Source: Bdellovibrionaceae bacterium UBA2316 (GTDB lineage: Bacteria > Bdellovibrionota > Bdellovibrionia > Bdellovibrionales > Bdellovibrionaceae). From it: 7,160 bases of DNA. The notes under the pieces were generated by a model. It was not told the origin of the DNA. It worked only from the letters and a program-made list of their open reading frames with translations, and did not search any database. Of the stretch, positions 1 to 4,941 are shown piece after piece. The position numbers and the translations under genes were made by a program. Every line of letters starts with the position of its first letter. Position 1 is the first letter of the stretch. The stretch spans positions 48,074 to 55,233 of the forward strand of contig DDVI01000136.1 of NCBI GenBank assembly GCA_002345205.1, read 5' to 3'.

Positions 1-150
1 ATATCAAACAATCATAGACATGAACTTCCAATACAGACTTTTTTCTAAAAATTTCCCATCAGCTGGCTTATAGAGCGATACATATTTTATCATTTCATTA
101 ATTTTAAATAATGCTGGAAAAAATTTTTATATTTTCTATTCTAAAACACT
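1..150. other. AT-rich upstream region, no gene seen
   Basis: This stretch is very rich in A and T and holds no convincing reading frame. A stop codon in frame with the downstream ligase (TAA at 142-144) fixes the ligase start at or after 151. No Shine-Dalgarno sequence precedes that ATG. A weak sigma70-like arrangement exists: CTGGAA at 114-119 and TATTCT at 137-142, spaced 17 bp. It would start transcription about at the ATG, but the -35 match is poor and chance AT-richness could explain it. No strong hairpin was seen. Confidence 0.4.
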
Positions 151-1278
151 ATGACGTCACTACCATTTAAAGAAAACACGGAAATGCAATTGGGAGTCGA
201 AATTGAAGTCCAGCTCATTGACCGCAAAACAAAGGATCTGACGCCGACAGGTCGAGCCATCCTGCAATCATTATCATCCAATCCCGATGCCAAACATATT
301 AAATCTGAGCTTTTTCAAAGTATGTTAGAGATAGATACCCCGATTTCGAAAAATGCACACGATGCTAGCGCCTCTCTGAGATCATCGATGAACCTCATGC
401 AAGACGCTGCTGATAAGTATGGTACTGACATTATGATGGCAGGCACTCATCCGTTTGCAAATTATACGGAAAGTTTACTAACTCCACATACTCGATATTT
501 CAATTTAGTTGACCGCAATCAATGGATTACTCGCCGCCTGCAAATATATGGACTGCATGTCCATATTGGAATGAGAAATGGCGATCATGCTATCGCTATG
601 AACAATGCTCTCTGTCATTATTTGCCTCTGATCCTGGCTCTGTCGGCCAGTTCTCCATACTGGAATGCTCAAGATACAGGCCTAGCCTCGAGCCGCATTA
701 CTTTTTTCGAATCGACACCAACGGGTGGCCATCCCTATTTATTAAATTCATGGCGAGACTTTGAAGAACTAATAGAACGGCTCACCTATTCAAAATCGAT
801 CACATCACTCAAGGATTTATGGTGGGACATTCGACCCAATACTGACTATGGAACTATTGAAATTCGAATTGCCGATTGCCCACCCACCATCAAAGAAACC
901 GAAGCGCTAGTGGCACTCATTCACAGCCTGGCGGTCTTTATAGATGAGGAACTTAAATCAGGTCGACTTTTTCACCCACCCCCAGAATGGATTCTTCGCG
1001 AAAACAAATGGCGCGCCTCACGCTATGGAGTCAAATGCGCATTGATCCAAAACCAAGATGGTAAGACGTCGTCGTTTGCCGACTCTTGGTATACATTAAA
1101 AGAAACCCTAAAGCCCATTTACCAAAGATTTTCTTACGAGGTTCAATTTGATTTCTTAAGTAGCTTAGTCACCAAAGGCCCGAGCTATGTTCGACAACGA
1201 AGACATGGTCAAGACTTAAAACACGTAGTGAATCATTTGATCCAAGAAAATCACGATGATCACCCACACTGGGATTAG
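151..1278 (+). CDS. ybdK: YbdK-type carboxylate-amine ligase (glutamate-cysteine ligase family 2, GCS2)
   Basis: The product is a cytoplasmic ATP-grasp-like ligase of the GCS2 family, 375 residues, the usual length for YbdK proteins. Family motifs run in the expected order: LGVEIEVQLID (14-24), the acid-rich SMLEIDT (57-63), GTHPF (98-102), GLHVHIG (134-140), SASSPYW (165-171), ASSRITFF (179-186), LKDLWWDIRPN (220-230) followed by YGTIEIRIAD (233-242), and the C-terminal WRASRYG (287-293). The acidic and histidine residues in these motifs correspond to the metal- and ATP-binding set of the family. E. coli YbdK has only weak glutamate-cysteine ligase activity and its true substrate is uncertain, so glutathione synthesis should not be assumed. 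The start at ATG 151 is set by an in-frame stop at 142. No Shine-Dalgarno sequence is visible. A flavin oxidoreductase gene follows after 36 bases, possibly in the same transcript. Confidence 0.93.
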   Translation: MTSLPFKENTEMQLGVEIEVQLIDRKTKDLTPTGRAILQSLSSNPDAKHIKSELFQSMLEIDTPISKNAHDASASLRSSMNLMQDAADKYGTDIMMAGTHPFANYTESLLTPHTRYFNLVDRNQWITRRLQIYGLHVHIGMRNGDHAIAMNNALCHYLPLILALSASSPYWNAQDTGLASSRITFFESTPTGGHPYLLNSWRDFEELIERLTYSKSITSLKDLWWDIRPNTDYGTIEIRIADCPPTIKETEALVALIHSLAVFIDEELKSGRLFHPPPEWILRENKWRASRYGVKCALIQNQDGKTSSFADSWYTLKETLKPIYQRFSYEVQFDFLSSLVTKGPSYVRQRRHGQDLKHVVNHLIQENHDDHPHWD

Positions 1279-1314
1279 TTGCCACCTAATTATAACTAGC
1301 GTACAGTTTTAAAC

Positions 1315-1914
1315 ATGATTCTAGTTTTAAACGGTAGCCCCAGTGGAAAAAAAGGCAATTGCCACGTTTTAATACAAAAACTGACACAAAAAATGAAATG
1401 TCATTCCGATTGGCAAAAAAAAGGCGCCATAAAGATCATCCATTTAGCCGAGTATAAATGGTCCAAGGAAACTCAAAAGAGCCTATTTGCAAGTCTCGAC
1501 CATGCCAATGGATTCATATTTGTGACCGGAACCTATTGGGATTCCTGGGGAAGTCCATTGCAAAGATTCTTAGAAAATGTAACTGAACTTGAAGGTAGCA
1601 CCACATTTATGGGAAAGCCTGCGGTAGTATTAGTTCTCAATCATTCGGTGGGCGGCAAAGGGGTTTTATCACGCTTACAGGGCGTTCTGTCGACTATAGG
1701 ATGCCTAATTCCGCCCATGTCTGGTTTTGTTTACTCGTGGGTTTCAGAACAGGTTATAAAAAATAACTCCACTAAAGAAACGCAGAAAGACATGTGGTCT
1801 TTAGATGACTTAGATATTATTCTTGAAAACTTTAAAAAGGTTTTAGCAATTAAAGTAAAATGGAGCGCTTGGCCCGTGGACGAAAAAGATTTCCGCAAAG
1901 TTTGGTTACGATGA
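1315..1914 (+). CDS. NAD(P)H-dependent FMN oxidoreductase, flavodoxin fold
   Basis: This 199-residue cytoplasmic protein has the layout of the NADPH-dependent FMN reductase and flavodoxin-like superfamily. A first beta strand (ILVLNGSP, 2-9) leads into a flavin-phosphate loop, GSPSGKKGNC (7-16), of the form GSP-x(4-5)-GN[TC]. The segment FVTGTYWDSWGSPLQRFLENVTE (69-91) matches the family pattern in which an aromatic residue packs on the isoalloxazine ring and a helix follows. KPAVVLVLNHSVGGKGVLSRL (101-121) is the next strand, loop and helix, and a typical C-terminal helix (166-180) follows. It would transfer electrons from NAD(P)H through FMN to an unknown acceptor such as a quinone, azo or nitro compound. 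No clear Shine-Dalgarno sequence lies before ATG 1315. Its stop overlaps the start of the hydrolase gene in an ATGA arrangement, implying one operon and translational coupling. The family is fairly sure; the substrate is unknown. Confidence 0.82.
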   Translation: MILVLNGSPSGKKGNCHVLIQKLTQKMKCHSDWQKKGAIKIIHLAEYKWSKETQKSLFASLDHANGFIFVTGTYWDSWGSPLQRFLENVTELEGSTTFMGKPAVVLVLNHSVGGKGVLSRLQGVLSTIGCLIPPMSGFVYSWVSEQVIKNNSTKETQKDMWSLDDLDIILENFKKVLAIKVKWSAWPVDEKDFRKVWLR

Positions 1915-2705
1915 AATCTGAATTGACTACCATTCCTTTAAGCGAAGGCCGCTCACTCATCGCGAGCCATTCATTAGCTAAAACAAAATCAAAGCGTTGG
2001 ATCGTTTTTTTAACGGAATCAGGATCTGATTTTCGAAGTGCCGATCGCAAAGAACTCGAAAGCCTAATCGGCCCAAAAGTGGCCCGCCATTTTAATTTTT
2101 TGATTATTAACAAACCTGGCCTTAGCCCTGGAAAAACAAATCGAAGTTTATTCGAAAACTCGTTTCGGCGTACTCGCCGAATTGAGGATGCGCTCGCAAC
2201 AATGAAAACAATAGTTCCCAAAGATCATGACATTCACCTAGTTGGGTATTCAGAGGGTGCCTATTTAACACCCCAAGTAGCCAGACGCGATAAGCGAGTT
2301 AAAACGATCAGCATGATTGGCGGTGGAACACGCGGTTGGCTCAAAGAAGAACTAAATACAGCAACCGCACGCGAGAAAAAATCCTACGCAAAAATAATTA
2401 ACAAAATATACAAGAATCCGAATTCATTAAAAAGGTGGAATGGGTTTTCATATGCGACATGGTATTCTTATCGGGGTGATAATACCTTTCAAGCTTTGCG
2501 AAATTTAAAGTTACCCACGTTAGCTATTTTAGGCGCACGCGACACCGTTATTGATTTACGTTCTACTATTGTCGACATGGTTCTAATTAGTGAAAACCAG
2601 CCAATCCACATTCACATTTTTGGCGATTGCGGACATTACTTTTCTAAACACTGGCGAGAAGTCGAACGCGTATTAGGTCGCTTCTTAAAAGACAATGTTC
2701 TTTAA
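1911..2705 (+). CDS. alpha/beta hydrolase
   Basis: This is an alpha/beta-hydrolase-fold enzyme of 264 residues from the chosen start. The nucleophile elbow is GYSEG with Ser114 (codon 2250-2252). The acid is probably Asp211 in LGARD after a late beta strand (TLAILGARD), and the catalytic base is His242 in GDCGHYF. These have the usual order and spacing of a Ser-Asp-His triad. The INKPG segment before the elbow fits the usual oxyanion-hole region. No signal peptide is visible, so it is probably cytoplasmic; the ester, amide or other substrate cannot be told. ATG 1911 overlaps the stop of the oxidoreductase gene (ATGA), a classic coupled arrangement. An upstream in-frame ATG at 1860 would overlap that gene by 55 bases and add a basic 17-residue leader with no fold feature, so it is less likely. 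No terminator hairpin is seen after the stop. Confidence 0.85.
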   Translation: MKSELTTIPLSEGRSLIASHSLAKTKSKRWIVFLTESGSDFRSADRKELESLIGPKVARHFNFLIINKPGLSPGKTNRSLFENSFRRTRRIEDALATMKTIVPKDHDIHLVGYSEGAYLTPQVARRDKRVKTISMIGGGTRGWLKEELNTATAREKKSYAKIINKIYKNPNSLKRWNGFSYATWYSYRGDNTFQALRNLKLPTLAILGARDTVIDLRSTIVDMVLISENQPIHIHIFGDCGHYFSKHWREVERVLGRFLKDNVL

Positions 2706-2723
2706 ATTACCTTCATATGACCT

Positions 2724-2750
2724 TTGTAAACGGGAAATTTGTGCTAGAAT
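2724..2750 (+). promoter_or_regulatory. candidate extended -10 promoter for the small membrane protein gene
   Basis: TGCTAGAAT (2742-2750) reads as an extended -10 element: TG, one base, then TAGAAT, five of six matches to TATAAT. TTGTAA (2724-2729) is a possible -35 at a short 15-bp spacing, which an extended -10 can tolerate. Transcription would begin near 2757, inside the first palindrome-like repeat, about 45 bases before the ATG at 2802. This is a prediction by eye only. Confidence 0.5.
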
Positions 2751-2751
2751 C

Positions 2752-2782
2752 AGGACGTTCTGTCACTTTTAGAACGTTCTAA
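2752..2782 (+). repeat. paired palindromes in the leader of the small membrane protein gene
   Basis: AGGACGTTCT (2752-2761) and AGAACGTTCT (2771-2780) differ at one base and have centres 19 bp apart. The second lies within a perfect 14-bp palindrome, TTAGAACGTTCTAA (2769-2782). As DNA this resembles a tandem operator placed at the predicted transcription start. As RNA, the two copies can pair with each other in a 10-bp stem with one G-U pair and a 9-base loop. No U-run follows, so it is not a standard intrinsic terminator. Which protein or function is involved is unknown. Confidence 0.6.
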
Positions 2783-2801
2783 GGTTTGGTAACATCAACC
2801 T

Positions 2802-2993
2802 ATGGATGATACTTCATTTTGGGTTTTAATAGCGGTCGTAGCAATCTCTATCATCGCTACTATTGTTTACGTAGCCTTTTTGGTATTTTTACCAGAATGG
2901 GTCGGTGTCACAGGCAAGGTAGCTCTTGAGGCCGAGAAAAGCCATGAAGAGGGTTCAAAAGCTGAAGAAAGTGGATTTGCTAAAGGCCTTTAG
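2802..2993 (+). CDS. small single-pass membrane protein, function unknown
   Basis: This 63-residue protein has a short acidic N-terminus (MDDTS), one long hydrophobic helix at about 7-30, and a charged C-terminal tail. The tail (about 40-58) is rich in Glu and Lys and could form an amphipathic helix. I do not recognise the family. It is supported as a gene by its strongly membrane-protein-like composition, a promoter-like extended -10 upstream, and its fit between flanking genes. No good Shine-Dalgarno sequence precedes ATG 2802; the nearest AAGG (2781-2784) is too far away and lies at the edge of the palindrome. A hairpin in the leader may therefore affect translation. Its end overlaps the end of the convergent AraC-type gene by four bases. 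It could be a small envelope-stress or regulatory membrane peptide, but nothing in the sequence shows that. Confidence 0.68.
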   Translation: MDDTSFWVLIAVVAISIIATIVYVAFLVFLPEWVGVTGKVALEAEKSHEEGSKAEESGFAKGL

Positions 2994-3865
2994 TCCTTTT
3001 TTACGACGACTGTAGCTTGAATTCGCTCACGAAACTGTGTTGGCGACAAGCCCATTTGTTTTTTAAAAAATCTAGTAAAGTAGTTCGCATCTTCAAATCC
3101 TAAAATATAACCTGTTTCGGCGACACTCGCATCCGAATACGATAAAAGGCGTTTTGCTTCTAACAAAATACGACTCTGAATCACATCCATCGCTGACTTG
3201 CCAAGTGCCCGCCCGATTTTCATTGTGAGTGCCTTAGACGTCACGTTCAATGAGTGCGCATAAAACTGCACGGTGTGTTCTTTTTTATACTTCTCATTCA
3301 CTAAAGTTTGAAAGCGCTCCACAATCGAATTTGCTTTCGCGACTGCAACATTTTCATTAGAGCGACTAAGTCCCGCCAGTAAACATACCAGCAATCCTTC
3401 AAGTGCGACCTCGTAGTTTTTTGATTTACGATTAAATTCGTGCTCCATTATTTGACATATAGACTCAATTTCGTTCCATACCGATAGGCCTTTGATGGCA
3501 ATGCTGTCAGCAAACGTAGCTATGGGCAAACGATGCGCAGAGGTTTCAATGGACCGCGAAAGCGAATCTGTCGTGAATTCCAAAACGAATCCAACCGACT
3601 TTTTATTAAACTTCCAGGTATGCACTTGTCCGGGTTTCATAAAAAACAGCTTTTTTCCCGCGACTTTATGTTTTTTAAAATCGATTTCGTGCCACCCTAG
3701 ACCTTTTGTTACAACAGTAATTTGAAAGAAATCATGGCGATGAGGAAAGGCCACCTTTGGTTCAAGTCGATCGGATAATTTTTCAACACGGATTTCACCG
3801 CGAGATACTTTTTTTACACCAAGAGACTCAATGGGGTGCAATATTTGTGACGAACGCCTTCTCAT
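2990..3865 (-). CDS. AraC-family transcriptional regulator with N-terminal cupin domain
   Basis: This is a two-domain regulator of 291 residues from ATG 3865 (297 if TTG 3883 is used). Counting from the TTG, the N-terminal region is an AraC-type cupin sensor: FPHRHDFFQI (46-55), GLGWHEIDFKKH (61-72) and FMKPGQVHTW (81-90) form the beta-barrel pattern with His residues of the effector pocket. The C-terminal region is the AraC DNA-binding domain. It has a first helix-turn-helix at about 204-225 (VQFYAHSLNVTSKALTMKI), a linker helix (234-250), and a second at about 253-275 ending in the diagnostic GFEDANYFTRFFKKQMGLSPTQFRE. The effector and targets are unknown. It lies 70 bases downstream of ohr on the same strand with no clear terminator between, so read-through is possible. 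No Shine-Dalgarno sequence precedes the TTG; the ATG has AGGA directly before it and GAGG farther up, neither ideal. An inverted repeat covers the start region. Confidence 0.92.
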   Translation of the reverse strand: MRRRSSQILHPIESLGVKKVSRGEIRVEKLSDRLEPKVAFPHRHDFFQITVVTKGLGWHEIDFKKHKVAGKKLFFMKPGQVHTWKFNKKSVGFVLEFTTDSLSRSIETSAHRLPIATFADSIAIKGLSVWNEIESICQIMEHEFNRKSKNYEVALEGLLVCLLAGLSRSNENVAVAKANSIVERFQTLVNEKYKKEHTVQFYAHSLNVTSKALTMKIGRALGKSAMDVIQSRILLEAKRLLSYSDASVAETGYILGFEDANYFTRFFKKQMGLSPTQFRERIQATVVVKKD

Positions 3866-3901
3866 TCCTAGAGTCTGCCTCAAATATTTCGGAATGAGAA
3901 G
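3858..3901 (-). repeat. 11-bp perfect inverted repeat spanning the AraC-type gene start
   Basis: CTTCTCATTCC (3858-3868) is the exact reverse complement of GGAATGAGAAG (3891-3901). The arms are separated by 22 bp and their centres by 33 bp, about three helical turns. On the minus strand the downstream arm contains the ATG at 3865-3863, while TTG 3883 lies in the loop. It could be an operator for the AraC-type protein itself, or an mRNA hairpin hiding the ATG. Confidence 0.65.
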
Positions 3902-3935
3902 ATTTGGTTAGATTTAAAGACTTTCTGCCGGAACT

Positions 3936-4364
3936 TTACCCAACAGATAAATCAACTTCAATATTTCCACGGGTCGCATTTGAATACGGGCAAATCTGAT
4001 GAGCTTTTTCTACCAACTGGCTCAGTAAATTTTGCTCTAGACTTGGCGCTTTGACATGAAGTTTTGCATTAATTCCAAAACCTCTCGCTATTGGACCAAT
4101 ACCAACATCAGCATGAACGACTAAATCATCAGGAAGTTTAATTTTCTCTTGCATAGCAACCACCTTCAAAGCGCCAATAAAACACGCGGAATACCCAGCC
4201 GCAAATAATTGTTCGGGGTTTGTGCCTTCACCGTCATTACCCCCTAAAGCTTTAGGTGTAGATAGCTTGATATTTAAACGACCGTCATCGGTACGCGAAA
4301 CGCCTTCACGACCACCTGTTGATACTGCTTTTGCTGTATAGAGAACTTTTTCAAGTTTATTCAT
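3936..4364 (-). CDS. ohr: Ohr, organic hydroperoxide reductase (OsmC/Ohr family)
   Basis: Ohr is a cytoplasmic thiol peroxidase that reduces organic and fatty-acid hydroperoxides to alcohols, recycled in other bacteria by lipoylated proteins. The 142-residue length is typical. The catalytic residues are all present at the classic positions: peroxidatic Cys61 in AAGYSACF, resolving Cys125 in CPYSNATRGN, Arg19 in GGREG, and Glu51 in GTNPEQ. The CPYSNATRGN signature separates Ohr from OsmC. The start is well supported: AAGGAAGG, part of the purine-rich stretch complementary to 4370-4380, lies about six to seven bases before the ATG. It is transcribed away from ohrR, with a palindromic operator over its promoter, so derepression by organic peroxides is expected. 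The 5' leader would be about 42 bases and contains the inner part of the palindrome as a stem-loop. Confidence 0.97.
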   Translation of the reverse strand: MNKLEKVLYTAKAVSTGGREGVSRTDDGRLNIKLSTPKALGGNDGEGTNPEQLFAAGYSACFIGALKVVAMQEKIKLPDDLVVHADVGIGPIARGFGINAKLHVKAPSLEQNLLSQLVEKAHQICPYSNATRGNIEVDLSVG

Positions 4365-4381
4365 AAAAACACCTTCCTTTT

Positions 4382-4413
4382 TTAATAATATCTTGCGCGC
4401 AAGATATTATTAA
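4382..4413. promoter_or_regulatory. 32-bp perfect palindrome, probable OhrR operator O1
   Basis: Every base pair from 4382 to 4413 is mirrored, centred on the TTGCGCGCAA core at 4393-4402. It overlaps the downstream edge of the predicted ohr -10 element and the transcription start, the expected place for repression of ohr. MarR-type dimers bind palindromes of this kind. The same bases in ohr mRNA would form a stem of about eight base pairs closing on a short GC loop. Binding by OhrR is inferred from position and from the similar site O2 in front of ohrR. Confidence 0.85.
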
Positions 4414-4440
4414 CTATAGCAGAAAACAATTCACTTGCAA
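4413..4440 (-). promoter_or_regulatory. predicted ohr promoter
   Basis: On the minus strand TTGCAA (4440-4435) is a -35 element and TATAGT (4418-4413) a -10 element, with a 16-bp spacer. The -10 is preceded by TGC, so it also reads as an extended -10 (TGCTATAGT). Transcription should begin near 4406, within operator O1. The TTGCAA hexamer is shared with the opposite promoter. Confidence 0.72.
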
Positions 4441-4463
4441 GTATCTTGTGCGCAAGATATTAT
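4435..4463 (+). promoter_or_regulatory. predicted ohrR promoter, apparently leaderless
   Basis: TTGCAA (4435-4440) is a -35 element and TATTAT (4458-4463) a -10 element, with an ideal 17-bp spacer. Seven bases downstream is position 4470, the A of the ohrR ATG, so the message could have no leader. The absence of any Shine-Dalgarno sequence fits this. Because TTGCAA is self-complementary, the same hexamer serves the ohr promoter on the other strand. Confidence 0.65.
4442..4459. promoter_or_regulatory. imperfect palindrome, probable OhrR operator O2
   Basis: This 18-bp palindrome has one mismatched pair (4449/4452). Its core, CTTGTGCGCAAG, differs from the O1 core by one base. It fills the spacer between the -35 and -10 of the ohrR promoter, suggesting autorepression. 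Its centre is 53 bp from that of O1, about five helical turns, so both sites face the same side of the DNA. A further short palindrome, ACTTGCAAGT (4433-4442), abuts it and contains the shared -35. Confidence 0.75.
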
Positions 4464-4469
4464 AAATTT

Positions 4470-4922
4470 ATGAAATATGATAAATTGCGTCTCAAAAACC
4501 AACTCTGTCATCCTCTCTATAGCGCGGCGAATGCGGTAGTACGTTCGTACGAGCCTCATTTAAAGACGATAGACCTAACTTACCCTCAATATTTAGTCAT
4601 GATGTCATTGTGGGAGCAGGACCAGGTTACAATTACCAAAATCTCTGAGGATACTTTTTTTGACTCGGGAACGCTAACCCCCCTAATCAAACGGCTAACC
4701 GAAAAAGGATTTATAAAAACAACCCCCTCAAAAGACGATCTAAGGCAGAAAATAGTAACGGTAACCAAGAAGGGTGAAAAATTAAAAGATCAAACACTAA
4801 CGATTCTTCCGCAACTTGCGGCTTGTTTTTCGTCGATCTCAATAGAAGAAGCTCATCAGCTGGGAACGTTAGTTCGAAAACTGACGTTCGGGATTGCTGA
4901 AAAACAGCTACACTATAAATAA
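4470..4922 (+). CDS. ohrR: OhrR, MarR-family organic peroxide-sensing repressor (two-cysteine type)
   Basis: OhrR is a dimeric winged-helix repressor that releases DNA when organic hydroperoxide oxidises its N-terminal cysteine. The 150-residue protein shows the family's LKNQLCHPLYSAANAV motif with sensing Cys13, and Tyr27 and Tyr38 at places matching the tyrosines that hydrogen-bond the sensing thiol. A MarR winged helix follows: ITKISEDTFFDSGTLTPLIKRLTEKGFI (55-82) is the recognition helix region, and KDDLRQKIVTVTKKG (88-102) the wing. A second cysteine, Cys118, lies 105 residues after Cys13, the same spacing as Cys22-Cys127 of Xanthomonas OhrR, pointing to disulfide-type sensing. Start ATG 4470 gives the correct family N-terminus; an earlier TTG at 4446 would lie inside operator O2. 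It is divergent from ohr, with operators between, and probably represses both genes. Its end is 19 bases from the end of the convergent protease gene. Confidence 0.95.
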   Translation: MKYDKLRLKNQLCHPLYSAANAVVRSYEPHLKTIDLTYPQYLVMMSLWEQDQVTITKISEDTFFDSGTLTPLIKRLTEKGFIKTTPSKDDLRQKIVTVTKKGEKLKDQTLTILPQLAACFSSISIEEAHQLGTLVRKLTFGIAEKQLHYK

Positions 4923-4941
4923 CTTTCGATTTAAAGAGGTC

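Noticed and set aside
522..764. An 80-codon plus-strand frame within the ligase gene
   Set aside because: It is an out-of-frame shadow of a gene with all its family motifs intact.
1860..1910. Longer N-terminus for the hydrolase from ATG 1860
   Set aside because: It would overlap the preceding gene by 55 bases with no ribosome site, whereas ATG 1911 forms a tight ATGA junction.
1850..2221. A 123-codon minus-strand open frame
   Set aside because: It lies opposite the oxidoreductase end and the hydrolase gene, which has a clear catalytic triad; the minus frame shows no domain and no ribosome site.
2752..2782. Intrinsic terminator for the hydrolase transcript
   Set aside because: The hairpin is not followed by a run of T and lies just downstream of a promoter-like element.
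3492..3725. A 77-codon plus-strand frame opposite the AraC-type gene
   Set aside because: It is antisense to a well-supported cupin domain and has no supporting features.
4446..4469. TTG start for ohrR eight codons upstream of the ATG
   Set aside because: It lies inside operator O2 and upstream of the predicted transcription start; the ATG at 4470 gives the usual OhrR N-terminus.
4586..4768. A 60-codon minus-strand frame opposite ohrR
   Set aside because: It is a shadow of the winged-helix coding region.
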